64,000 nt of DNA from the NCBI GenBank assembly GCA_050180485.1, contig JBFXED010000005.1:1-64000 (forward strand), read 5' to 3'. Every line of letters starts with the position of its first letter. Positions within the stretch are counted from its first letter, which is position 1. The stretch is from CADEGL01 sp050180485 (GTDB lineage: Bacteria; Pseudomonadota; Alphaproteobacteria; CADEGL01). The notes under the pieces were generated by a model. It was not told the DNA's origin. It worked only from the letters and a program-made list of their open reading frames with translations, and made no database searches. A program made the translations under genes and the position numbers. This document shows, piece after piece, positions 52,934 through 60,487 of this stretch.

Positions 52934-53878
52934 CTAGACGACGTGCGCGGGCGCCAGGCGGCAATCGCGCGGATCGTGCTCGATCTGGATGGTCGAATGG
53001 TGGATGCCGAACTTCTCCGACAGTTCGTGCGAAGTCTGCGCCAGGAACGCATCGTCCGGCCCCATTCCCGGCCGCGTCAAATGGACGGTCAGCACCGCCT
53101 CCGTCGTGCTCATCGACCAGATGTGCAAATCGTGCACGTCGGTCACGCCGGGTAAGCTCGCCAAATACGCCTGCACCTTGTCCGTCGTCACGGCGGGCGG
53201 CACGGCGTTGAGCGACATCAGGACGCAATCGCGCAACAGGCTCCAGGTGCCCCACACGATCACCACCGCAATCACCAGGCTGATGGCCGGGTCGAGCCAT
53301 TCCCAGCCGGTCATCATGATGACGATACCGGCCGCGACCACGCCGGCCGAGACGGCCGCGTCCGCCGCCATGTGCAGATAGGCGCCGCGGATATTGAGGT
53401 CCTGCTTGCGGCCCGAGGCGAACAGCCACGCCGTCACGCCGTTGATCACGATGCCCACGCTCGCGACCGCGATCACCGTGGGGCCGGCCACCGGCTCGGG
53501 ATGGAACAGGCGCATTCCCGCCTCCCACGCGATCGCGCCCACGGCGACCAGCAGGAACACGGCGTTGAACAAGGCCGCCAGGATCGACGAGGAGCGCAAG
53601 CCGTAGGTGAAGCGCGCCGAGGGCTTGCGCTTGGACAAGAACGCCGCGATCCACGCGATCACGAGCCCCAGCACGTCCGACAAATTGTGGCCCGCGTCGG
53701 CCAACAGCGCCATGGAGTTGGCCACGAGGCCATACGCCGCCTCGACCAGCACGAACCCGATATTCAGCGCGATGCCGATGGCGAACGCCCGCCCGAAATC
53801 CTTCGGCGCATGGGAATGGCCGTGGCCGCCGCCATGGCTGTGCTGGTGGTCGTCGTCGTGGTGGGGGGCGGCGGTCAT
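52934..53878 (-). CDS. cation diffusion facilitator (Zn/Co/Cd efflux)
   Basis: This 314-residue CDF transporter has an N-terminal His-rich tail (HHDDDHQHSHGGGHGHSH), about six helices and a cytoplasmic C-terminal domain. The metal-site motifs HxxxD are LADAGHNLSDVLG in helix II and HMAADAAVSAG in helix V. Late segments VTDVHDLHIWSMSTTE and HHSTIQIEHD belong to the cytoplasmic dimerisation domain. It exports Zn2+ or similar ions from the cytoplasm in exchange for protons. It is divergent from trpG with 66 bp between. Confidence 0.94.
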   Translation of the reverse strand: MTAAPHHDDDHQHSHGGGHGHSHAPKDFGRAFAIGIALNIGFVLVEAAYGLVANSMALLADAGHNLSDVLGLVIAWIAAFLSKRKPSARFTYGLRSSSILAALFNAVFLLVAVGAIAWEAGMRLFHPEPVAGPTVIAVASVGIVINGVTAWLFASGRKQDLNIRGAYLHMAADAAVSAGVVAAGIVIMMTGWEWLDPAISLVIAVVIVWGTWSLLRDCVLMSLNAVPPAVTTDKVQAYLASLPGVTDVHDLHIWSMSTTEAVLTVHLTRPGMGPDDAFLAQTSHELSEKFGIHHSTIQIEHDPRDCRLAPAHVV

Positions 53879-53944
53879 GTAAGCGGGAATTTGTTAACCT
53901 TCAGTTCCCAGTTATAATTGGAATTCTATTAGCGGTGTATGCTC

Positions 53945-54541
53945 ATGTTCCTCCTGATCGATAACTACGACAGCTTTACCTACAACCTCTTCCACTTCCT
54001 GGGGGAATTGGGGGCGGAGATCGAGGTGCGGCGCAACGACAAGGTCACGGCCGAGGAGGCCGTGGCCATGAAGCCGCAGGGCATCATCCTGTCGCCAGGC
54101 CCATGCGATCCGGACCGGGCGGGCGTGTGCCTGCCTCTCACCGCGCTGGCGGCGGAGAAGAACATCCCCCTGCTCGGCGTGTGCCTCGGCCACCAGACCA
54201 TCGGCCAGGTCTTTGGCGGCAGGGTGGTGCGCGCGCCCGAGCCCATGCACGGCAAGCTGTCGGCGATCCACCACGAGGGGCAGAGCGTCTTCCGCGGCCT
54301 GCCCAATCCCATCATGGCGACGCGCTATCACTCGCTCACCGTCGAGGGCGCGCCCGAGGACGTCTTGGCCGTCACCGCGCGCACGCAGGACGGCGTGGTC
54401 ATGGGCCTGGCGCACCGCACGAAGCCGATCCACGGCGTGCAGTTCCACCCGGAAAGCATCGCCTCCGAACACGGCCACGATCTGTTGCGCAACTTCCTGG
54501 ACCTGGCCGGCGGCACCAAGCCCAAGCGCAAGGCGGCCTGA
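53945..54541 (+). CDS. trpG: anthranilate synthase component II (glutamine amidotransferase)
   Basis: This subunit supplies ammonia to TrpE. The protein has about 198 residues and opens MFLLIDNYDSFTYNLFHFLG. The nucleophile Cys is in LLGVCLGHQTIG and the His/Glu of the triad in HGVQFHPESIASEHG. ATG 53945 matches the usual family start; ATG 53939, six bases earlier, is also in frame and neither has a strong ribosome site. It heads the trpG-(two small membrane genes)-trpD group. TrpE is encoded far away at 24798. Confidence 0.95.
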   Translation: MFLLIDNYDSFTYNLFHFLGELGAEIEVRRNDKVTAEEAVAMKPQGIILSPGPCDPDRAGVCLPLTALAAEKNIPLLGVCLGHQTIGQVFGGRVVRAPEPMHGKLSAIHHEGQSVFRGLPNPIMATRYHSLTVEGAPEDVLAVTARTQDGVVMGLAHRTKPIHGVQFHPESIASEHGHDLLRNFLDLAGGTKPKRKAA

Positions 54542-54566
54542 ATCTTTCCCGCAGACGTGCGCCGCA

Positions 54567-54776
54567 ATGGTCAGTGATCTTGTGTTCCGCAAGATCCCCT
54601 TCTTTTTTCTTAGCTTGGCAATCGCTGTCGTCGCGGGATTTGCCGTAAGAGAAGGGCTTCTGGCTTTGGGCGGCGAGAACAACAACGCGGGTCTTATCGG
54701 CGGAATCGTGTTCATCTCGGTCTGGGTGACTTTGCTACTTCGTGCCTTGCGGGCTAAGAAGGACACGTCGCCTTGA
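54567..54776 (+). CDS. small two-helix membrane protein, first of a tandem pair
   Basis: This 69-residue protein has two hydrophobic segments: about 11-28 (FFFLSLAIAVVAGFAV) and 40-58 (GLIGGIVFISVWVTLLL). It ends with KKDTSP. The central ExLLALG motif and the identical KKDTSP tail are shared with the next gene, so they are tandem paralogues. One 60-base line inside counts 50% G+C, below its neighbours. It sits 25 bases after trpG. No family is recognised. It is too short for standard domain assignment. Confidence 0.7.
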   Translation: MVSDLVFRKIPFFFLSLAIAVVAGFAVREGLLALGGENNNAGLIGGIVFISVWVTLLLRALRAKKDTSP

Positions 54777-54811
54777 AATCAGCGAAGATTTGAACGCAAA
54801 GACCCTGTGCC

Positions 54812-55018
54812 ATGCGCCGTAAACCCGTCCTGTTCTTGCTCGGCATCCTGGCCGCCATCCTGGCCGACTATGTCGTCGAGGAAGCGCTGCTGGCGCTCGG
54901 CGTGTCGTCGCGCGCGGCCTGGATCGCAGGCGCCGCGTCCTTCGCCATCGTCTGGGGCGGGTCTTTCTGGTTCACGCTCCATCTGCCGCCGCGGCCTAAA
55001 AAGGACACCTCACCCTGA
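54812..55018 (+). CDS. small two-helix membrane protein, second of a tandem pair
   Basis: This 68-residue protein is a paralogue of the preceding gene. It has two hydrophobic segments (VLFLLGILAAILADYVV and WIAGAASFAIVWGGSFWF), the shared EALLALG centre and the same KKDTSP ending. It lacks a strong ribosome site. Its stop codon lies inside the left arm of an inverted-repeat element. It sits between trpG and trpD, where trpD usually follows directly. Function unknown. Confidence 0.7.
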   Translation: MRRKPVLFLLGILAAILADYVVEEALLALGVSSRAAWIAGAASFAIVWGGSFWFTLHLPPRPKKDTSP

Positions 55019-55072
55019 GCTTGTCGAAGGGTGAGCCATGCGGCCCTCGCCCTTCGACAAGCTCAGGACGAG
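55009..55072. repeat. palindromic repeat element with CCTGAGCTTGTCGAAGGG core
   Basis: Left arm 55009-55035 and right arm 55046-55072 are 27-base inverted repeats matching at 24 positions, with a ten-base loop. The core CCTGAGCTTGTCGAAGGG is a short palindrome-type element that I recall in many proteobacterial intergenic regions. It covers the stop of the small membrane gene and ends 56 bases before trpD. As RNA it would fold into a strong hairpin and could affect trpD expression or mRNA ends. Confidence 0.75.
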
Positions 55073-55128
55073 GAGCCTATTTCCGGGGGACTGGCGTCCC
55101 CTTCCCCCGTCGCCTAAAACCATCGGCC

Positions 55129-56262
55129 ATGAGCAAGGACAACGTCATTCCCGGCCCCGGCGCGGGCAAGCCGCCTGCGCCGTCTTCAAGTCCCTCCGGG
55201 GCCGCCGCGGCGCCTTCTACCGCCCCTGCCCCGTCCGGCCCGGCCGGAGGCGCGGGCCTGCGCCCGTTCCTGGCGAAAGTGGCCGACGGCAAGCCGCTCA
55301 CGGCGGACGAATCCGTGCAGGCCTTCGACATCATCATGTCGGGCGACGCCACGCCCGCGCAGATCGGCGCCTTCCTGATGGCGCTGCGCGTGCGCGGCGA
55401 GACGGTGGACGAGATCGCGGGCGCCGCGCGCGTCATGCGCGCCAAGGCGCGGCACGTGAAGGCGCCCGAAGGCGCCATCGACACGGTCGGCACCGGCGGC
55501 GATTCGGCCGGCACCTTCAACGTCTCGACCGCGACCGCCATCGTGCTGGCCGGCTGCGGCGTCGCGGTCGCCAAGCACGGCAACCGCGCGGTCTCGTCCA
55601 AGGCCGGTTCGGCCGACACGCTCGCGGCCCTCGGCGTCAACCTCGACGCGGACTATCCCCTGGTCGAGGCGGCCCTGGCCGAAGCCGGGCTCTGCTTCAT
55701 GCTGGCGCCGCGCTATCACAGCGCCATGCGCAATGTCGGCCCCGCGCGCGTCGAGATGGGCGTGCGCACCATCTTCAACCTGCTCGGCCCGATCTCGAAC
55801 CCCGCCCTCGTCACGCGCCAGCTCGTGGGCGTGTTCGACCGCAAATGGGTCGTGCCGGTGGCCGAGGTGCTGAAGGCGCTGGGCTCCGTCCATGCCTGGG
55901 TGGTGCACGGCTCCGACGGGCTCGACGAGATGACGTTGACCGGCCCCACCCATGTGGCCGAACTGAAGGACGGCACGGTGCGCACGTTCGAGGTGACGCC
56001 CGAGGACGCGGGCCTGAAGCGCCAGAGCGCGGCTGCGCTCAAGGGCGGCGACGGCACCGAGAACGCGGCCACCATGCGGCACCTGCTCGCGGGACAGCCG
56101 GGACCGTTGCGCGACTTCGTGCTGCTGAACGCCGCCGCCGCGCTGATCGTGGCCGGCAAATCCGTCGACCTGAAGCAAGGGTGCTTGCGTGCCGCCGAAG
56201 CGATCGACAGCGGCAAGGCGCAAGCGGCGCTCGACAAGCTGATCGCGGTGACCAACCGGTAA
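55129..56262 (+). CDS. trpD: anthranilate phosphoribosyltransferase
   Basis: This enzyme attaches phosphoribosyl to anthranilate. The 377-residue protein starts at ATG 55129. A Pro/Ala/Ser-rich lead of about 40 residues precedes the normal start GLRPFLAKVADGKPL. The PRPP/anthranilate sites are seen as DTVGTGGDSAGTFNVSTA, KHGNRAVSSKAGSAD and RTIFNLLGPISNPA. The disordered lead is longer than in typical TrpD. A hairpin-forming repeat precedes it, and the EctC-like gene follows after 23 bases. Confidence 0.95.
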   Translation: MSKDNVIPGPGAGKPPAPSSSPSGAAAAPSTAPAPSGPAGGAGLRPFLAKVADGKPLTADESVQAFDIIMSGDATPAQIGAFLMALRVRGETVDEIAGAARVMRAKARHVKAPEGAIDTVGTGGDSAGTFNVSTATAIVLAGCGVAVAKHGNRAVSSKAGSADTLAALGVNLDADYPLVEAALAEAGLCFMLAPRYHSAMRNVGPARVEMGVRTIFNLLGPISNPALVTRQLVGVFDRKWVVPVAEVLKALGSVHAWVVHGSDGLDEMTLTGPTHVAELKDGTVRTFEVTPEDAGLKRQSAAALKGGDGTENAATMRHLLAGQPGPLRDFVLLNAAAALIVAGKSVDLKQGCLRAAEAIDSGKAQAALDKLIAVTNR

Positions 56263-56285
56263 ATCCGAAATCAGGGAGAAGCGGC

Positions 56286-57113
56286 ATGTTCGCACGGACG
56301 GTCGATGAACTCGCGGCGCAAGGCAAAGTCCTCACCCTCGTCGGCGGCTCGACGAAATCGGCGCGGCTCCTCACCGCCGCCGACGGCCTGGGTTTCTCCT
56401 ACAGCGACGTGCGCGCGGCCAAGGGCTCGGACGGCGTGCTCTGGTACAAGAACCATTGGGAAGCCAACTATTTCATCTCCGGCCGCTCGACGCTGGAGGA
56501 CCTGACCACCGGCCAGAAATGGAATCTGGAAGCGGGCTCGCTCTACGTCGTGGGCCCGAACGACCGGCACCGCCTGGTCGCGGTCGAGGACGAGCATCAT
56601 GTCAGCATCTTCTGCCCGCCGCTGGTCGGCAACGAGCGCCACGACAAGGACGGCGCCTATGAGCCAAGCGGCCCGGTGCCCAAGACCGACAAGCGCATGT
56701 GGGTGAAGCATGCGTCCGAAATGCGCGCGGCCGGAAAGGAAGTGGTCTCCGTCTCCGGCAATTCGCGCTACCTCCGCATGGTGACGAAGGCGGACAGTAT
56801 AGGCTTCAGCTTCTCCGACGTGCGCGTCAAAGCGGGCGCCGAATCGACTCTTTGGTACAAGAACCATTGGGAGGCCAACCACGTCGTCGCCGGCACGGGC
56901 GACGTCACCGACTTGACCACCGGGCAAAGCTGGAAGCTGGCGCCGGGCACGATCTACAACGTGGGACCCAAGGACCGGCACCGCGTGCGCGCGACGACGG
57001 AACTCAACATCATCAGCGTGTTCAATCCGCCGCTCGTGGGCGACGAGAAGCACGACAAGGACGGCGCCTACCCGCCCAGCGGCCCCATTCCGCCCGGCCC
57101 GCCGGGATATTGA
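56286..57113 (+). CDS. tandem two-domain ectoine-synthase-like cupin (EctC-EctC)
   Basis: This 275-residue protein starts at ATG 56286 after GGGAGAAG. It consists of two homologous EctC-type cupins, residues 1-133 and 138-275. Shared blocks are LGFSYSDVRAAKG / IGFSFSDVRVKAG, LWYKNHWEANY / LWYKNHWEANH, and FCPPLVGNERHDKDGAY / FNPPLVGDEKHDKDGAY; the last is the classic ectoine synthase ending. The iron ligands reported for EctC (Glu57, Tyr85, His93, as I recall) fall on Glu59/Tyr87/His95 and Glu196/Tyr224/His232, with identical 28- and 8-residue spacing. Normal EctC is a single domain of about 130 residues with ectA/ectB beside it; neither is here. It lies 23 bases after trpD. Substrate unknown. 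Confidence 0.85.
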   Translation: MFARTVDELAAQGKVLTLVGGSTKSARLLTAADGLGFSYSDVRAAKGSDGVLWYKNHWEANYFISGRSTLEDLTTGQKWNLEAGSLYVVGPNDRHRLVAVEDEHHVSIFCPPLVGNERHDKDGAYEPSGPVPKTDKRMWVKHASEMRAAGKEVVSVSGNSRYLRMVTKADSIGFSFSDVRVKAGAESTLWYKNHWEANHVVAGTGDVTDLTTGQSWKLAPGTIYNVGPKDRHRVRATTELNIISVFNPPLVGDEKHDKDGAYPPSGPIPPGPPGY

Positions 57114-57125
57114 ACGCGTCCGCGC

Positions 57126-58703
57126 CTAGGCGCGGAACGTCAGCGTGACGGTGCCCTGGGCGGTGAACGGATTGGCCGCCGCATTGCTGCGGCAGACCAT
57201 CACCACCGTCATGGTCGGCGCGGGAATCAGCGGCGCGGCCAAGACAACGGCGCCCGGCGGAATCCCCGGACCGGAGGCGAACATCCCGGCCTTGATTCCG
57301 GACGGCACGGGCGAGCCCGAATAAAAAGTGGCCTGCCAATCGCCCGGCGCGCCGAACGTGGCCACGATCGAGCCGGACATGGAAGCGCCCGGAAACGCGG
57401 CCTGAATCGCCACCGGAAGCGTCTGGGCCGCGGTGGGACCGGGGTTCGCGATGAGCGAATGCACGTTGAAGGCGTAGTTGGGGAACGTGGTGCTGTACCA
57501 CGTGCTGGTGGTTCCCGTTTGCGCCGAATTCGACAAGGGATAATACGAGAACAGCCCCGTGGTTTTCGGCTGCGACGGCTCGTCGTTGAACTCGAAATAA
57601 TTGTAGCCCATCAGCCACGTCGCGCTGACCGACGACCCGGCGTTTTTGGTCTTCAGGTAGGCTTCGAGCGCATTGATGCGGTTAAGCGCCGCGGCCGCCT
57701 GCGTCGGGAAGTTCGCATCGGGATACTGGTTGCGGTTGTTCGTGAACACTTCCATGAACAGCAGCGGCACGTTCATCGCCGCGCCGGGCCACGGCGATGC
57801 GCCGCTGTCGTAAAACCCGAGCGTCTGCGTCAACCCGGTGCCGTTCTGCCCGATGTTCGTGCTGTTGTAATAGTAGGTCGCGTAGGTCGGATCGGCGGCC
57901 TTGAGACCCGTCACCGCGGTGGCGAAATTCGCGCCCAGCGCGCAGCCGTTGGGCGTTTGCTGCTGGGCCATCACGCCGCTGATCAGGCAATTGAACCAGC
58001 TTCCCGTCGACCCGCCTTGATCGGCGTTGGAGAAGGTCGCGCTCAGCATCACATTCGGGCCGAAGGACATGATCTTCTGCCGCAGATTGACGATCCACCA
58101 GATCGTGCGCGCCAGGAAATTGGAGGCCGTCGTGCCCGCGATGCCCTGCCCGATATCGCCCTCGTTGCCGATGCTGATGGAATGGACCGCGGCATGGATC
58201 TTGTTCGTGCGCGGATCGGTGATGCTGGCGACGAACAGGCCGAAATCGTTCTGAATGCCCGGAGGGGCTTGGCTGAACGCATAGCTGCTCAAGACAGCGT
58301 TGTTCCAGGCATATTGATTGTCGCCCAAGAAATAGTCCGACACCGGCACGACGACCTTGATCCCCAGCGCATACGCGTGATCGAGGAAATTGATGTGGTC
58401 GGGCGAAGGGCCGGTGGGGCTCGGCGGATTCGTCCCGCGCGCCATGTCCCAATTGTAGAGACGGACCAGGTTGAAGCCGTACTGCTGCATCGTCGCCAAG
58501 TCGTTGCGATAGGTCGTGCCGTTGTTGACCGGCACGCTGCCGCCGCCGGCGGGCGGTGCGCGAAACTTGTCGCTCCAGAAAGATGCGAAAGCGTCGTTGG
58601 CGAAATCCGAGTCGTTCGTCTGCGTGCCGCCGGGGCCTTGCGACCAGCTCGGCCATGTCGGGCTGTAATCCACGCCACGGAAGGTCTTGCCTGTGTACGC
58701 CAT
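57126..58703 (-). CDS. glycoside-hydrolase-like (clan GH-A barrel) protein without signal peptide
   Basis: This 525-residue protein starts at ATG 58703 (MAYTGKTFRGVDYSPTWPSW) after AGGGAGAAG. The barrel resembles beta-1,3-glucan-active GH17/GH72-type enzymes. FNLVRLYNWD is an early barrel strand, SISIGNEGDIGQ could hold the acid/base Glu, and VPLLFMEVFTNN the nucleophile Glu. A separate beta-rich C-terminal part (about 415-525) may bind carbohydrate. There is no signal peptide, unusual for such enzymes, so it may act in the cytoplasm or use another export route. The family assignment is tentative. It converges on the EctC-like gene. Confidence 0.7.
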   Translation of the reverse strand: MAYTGKTFRGVDYSPTWPSWSQGPGGTQTNDSDFANDAFASFWSDKFRAPPAGGGSVPVNNGTTYRNDLATMQQYGFNLVRLYNWDMARGTNPPSPTGPSPDHINFLDHAYALGIKVVVPVSDYFLGDNQYAWNNAVLSSYAFSQAPPGIQNDFGLFVASITDPRTNKIHAAVHSISIGNEGDIGQGIAGTTASNFLARTIWWIVNLRQKIMSFGPNVMLSATFSNADQGGSTGSWFNCLISGVMAQQQTPNGCALGANFATAVTGLKAADPTYATYYYNSTNIGQNGTGLTQTLGFYDSGASPWPGAAMNVPLLFMEVFTNNRNQYPDANFPTQAAAALNRINALEAYLKTKNAGSSVSATWLMGYNYFEFNDEPSQPKTTGLFSYYPLSNSAQTGTTSTWYSTTFPNYAFNVHSLIANPGPTAAQTLPVAIQAAFPGASMSGSIVATFGAPGDWQATFYSGSPVPSGIKAGMFASGPGIPPGAVVLAAPLIPAPTMTVVMVCRSNAAANPFTAQGTVTLTFRA

Positions 58704-58888
58704 CGCGCTTCTCCCTGTGTTTTTCGAACGGCCGCAAACGGCCGGACGCATTATTGGGATAAATCCTAGTTACGTTTCCGGGGTCATGGGAAGGGTTTTC
58801 GCCGATTCCCGGCCGCATCCCTATTCTGTCCTTTGATCGGAATACGCGCGGCAGGTTACGGCGGCATGACTCACGCCGGGTGCGCGGT

Positions 58889-59431
58889 TCAACCGGCGCG
58901 GGCCTGACGCCGCCCGCCGCGGCGGATGCCGATGGCCGTGCCGGTCTCGGGCGGCATCGGCATCGAGCGATGCACCTGCCAGATGCGGTCGAGCAGCGCC
59001 ATGCGATCGGGCGGCATGGGCGCGCTGCGGCGCGTTTCGGTCAGGATATGCACTTCCAGAAACTCGCTAACCGCGGCGACGTAATTTTCGTCGGCGTTGT
59101 GCATGTGCAGCGCGTAGTGGACCAGCTTGTCGCTGTAGTCGAGCAGCTGGAACGTATGCTCGAGCGTCGCGCCCGCGGCGACCTCGCGCAGATAGGTGAC
59201 GGCCCATTTGAGGGCATAGGTGCTGCGCCCCTCCGGCAGACATTCCGCCGTGCTGAGCCTGACGCAGCGCATGGCGGCGCTGGACGATTTGAGGAACGCC
59301 TGGGCATAGCCCATGACGCCCACATGCTGGTTGCGGTCGATCCAGAGGGGATCGACCTTCTCGCGATAGAGGCGGATCGGCGCCTCGATCACATCGCCTT
59401 CAGCGGGCGATTTGACGCTTTCGTAGGACAA
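58889..59431 (-). CDS. hotdog-fold acyl-CoA thioesterase family protein
   Basis: This 180-residue protein has the 4-hydroxybenzoyl-CoA-thioesterase-type hotdog fold. The opening DPLWIDRNQHVGVMGYAQAF corresponds to the D-x-N-x-H-x-x-x-x-x-Y active-site helix. A strand pattern ALKWAVTYLREVAAGATLEH and DYSDKLVHYALHMHN follows. An Arg-rich tail (GIRRGGRRQARAG) is unusual. Some hotdog proteins of this subgroup hydrolyse betainyl-CoA in carnitine breakdown; the substrate here is open. It lies between the GH-like gene and the EamA transporter, all minus strand. Confidence 0.82.
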   Translation of the reverse strand: MSYESVKSPAEGDVIEAPIRLYREKVDPLWIDRNQHVGVMGYAQAFLKSSSAAMRCVRLSTAECLPEGRSTYALKWAVTYLREVAAGATLEHTFQLLDYSDKLVHYALHMHNADENYVAAVSEFLEVHILTETRRSAPMPPDRMALLDRIWQVHRSMPMPPETGTAIGIRRGGRRQARAG

Positions 59432-59533
59432 GGGGCGGCCTCGTGATGGGAAGCGGAAGGCGGGGAATCAGCGAAATCGTCATAGCGCATGACCGCCGCC
59501 AAAGACCAGCGGCGCGGTCTCGAACGGTAATGC

Positions 59534-60424
59534 CTACGCCCGCCGCCGCGCGCGCTGGCGCTCGCGGAAGGCGATGAACATGCCGCTCAGGCACAGGATC
59601 GCGGCGCCGGTGATGGTCCACTGGTCCGGAAAATCGCCGAACACCAGAAGACCGATCAAGGTCGCGCTGACGATCTGGGTATAGGAGAACGGCGCCAGGA
59701 TCGAGGCCGGGGCAAAGCGCAACGAGGCGACCAGCGCCGTGCGCGCCAAGAGGCTGATGACGCCCATCAGCGCGAAGAGCGCCCAGTCCGGCAAGGCCGG
59801 ATTCTTCCACACGAACGGCAAGGTCAGGCTGGCGTAGATGAGGCCGCCATAGGCGTCGAACAGCATCATCCGGTCCATGCTTTCGGTCGCACTCCCCTTC
59901 CGCGTCAGGATCGTGTAGAGCGCGAACGACGTGGCCGACACCATGGGCAGAAGGATCGCCCAATGCACGACGCCCTGGCCCGGCCGGACGACGATCAGGG
60001 CGCCGATCATGCCGACCGCCACAGCGCCCCAGCGCCACACGCCGACCCGCTCGCCCAACAGCGGCACGGACAGCGCCGTGACGATCAGCGGCCCGACCAA
60101 AGCGGCCGCGGTGGCGTCGGCCAGCGGAATGAAGATGAGCGCGAAGATGAACGGCAGATTCGAGAACCAACTGAAGAACGCGCGCATGGCGTGGAAGCCT
60201 GGGCGGTGCGTCCGCAGCATCGCCGGCGACTGGCGCTTGATGCCGAAGATGACGATGGTCACGAAGATCGACTGGAACAGGTAGCGGCCCCAGGCGATCT
60301 GGAACGGGTGATAGCCCCCGATCAGGAACTTGGCCACGCCGTCCATGCCCGCGACGACGGCATAGGCCGTCGCCATCAGGACGATGCCTTTGAAGATGCT
60401 GGTCTGGGGGCGGCCGGAGGACAC
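59534..60424 (-). CDS. EamA/DMT-superfamily transporter
   Basis: This 296-residue membrane protein has about ten helices and two EamA domains. Typical blocks are FKGIVLMATAYAVVAGMDG, FFSWFSNLPFIFALIFIPLADA, ALVGPLIVTALSVPLLGERVG and the repeat-two TLIGLLVFGDFPDQWTITGA. It starts with GTG at 60424. A Met 16 residues later could also start it. It is unrelated in sequence detail to the other EamA protein at 37109. Substrate unknown. It is divergent from trpC with 63 bp between. Confidence 0.88.
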   Translation of the reverse strand: MSSGRPQTSIFKGIVLMATAYAVVAGMDGVAKFLIGGYHPFQIAWGRYLFQSIFVTIVIFGIKRQSPAMLRTHRPGFHAMRAFFSWFSNLPFIFALIFIPLADATAAALVGPLIVTALSVPLLGERVGVWRWGAVAVGMIGALIVVRPGQGVVHWAILLPMVSATSFALYTILTRKGSATESMDRMMLFDAYGGLIYASLTLPFVWKNPALPDWALFALMGVISLLARTALVASLRFAPASILAPFSYTQIVSATLIGLLVFGDFPDQWTITGAAILCLSGMFIAFRERQRARRRA

Positions 60425-60487
60425 GGATCACGCGGGCGTTTGGGACGGAGGCGCCTTTGTATGCTAAGAACACCGCGCGAGAGAACC

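Noticed and set aside
55038..57113. Possible fusion of trpD-region frame with the EctC-like protein (691 codons)
   Set aside because: The first 416 codons are an out-of-frame reading of trpD. The EctC-like part has its own ATG at 56286 with a GGGAGAAG ribosome site 23 bases after the trpD stop.
56286..57113. Standard ectoine biosynthesis (ectABC) locus
   Set aside because: No ectA acetyltransferase or ectB aminotransferase is present in the window; the nearby GNAT at 20609 is distant and unrelated in context.
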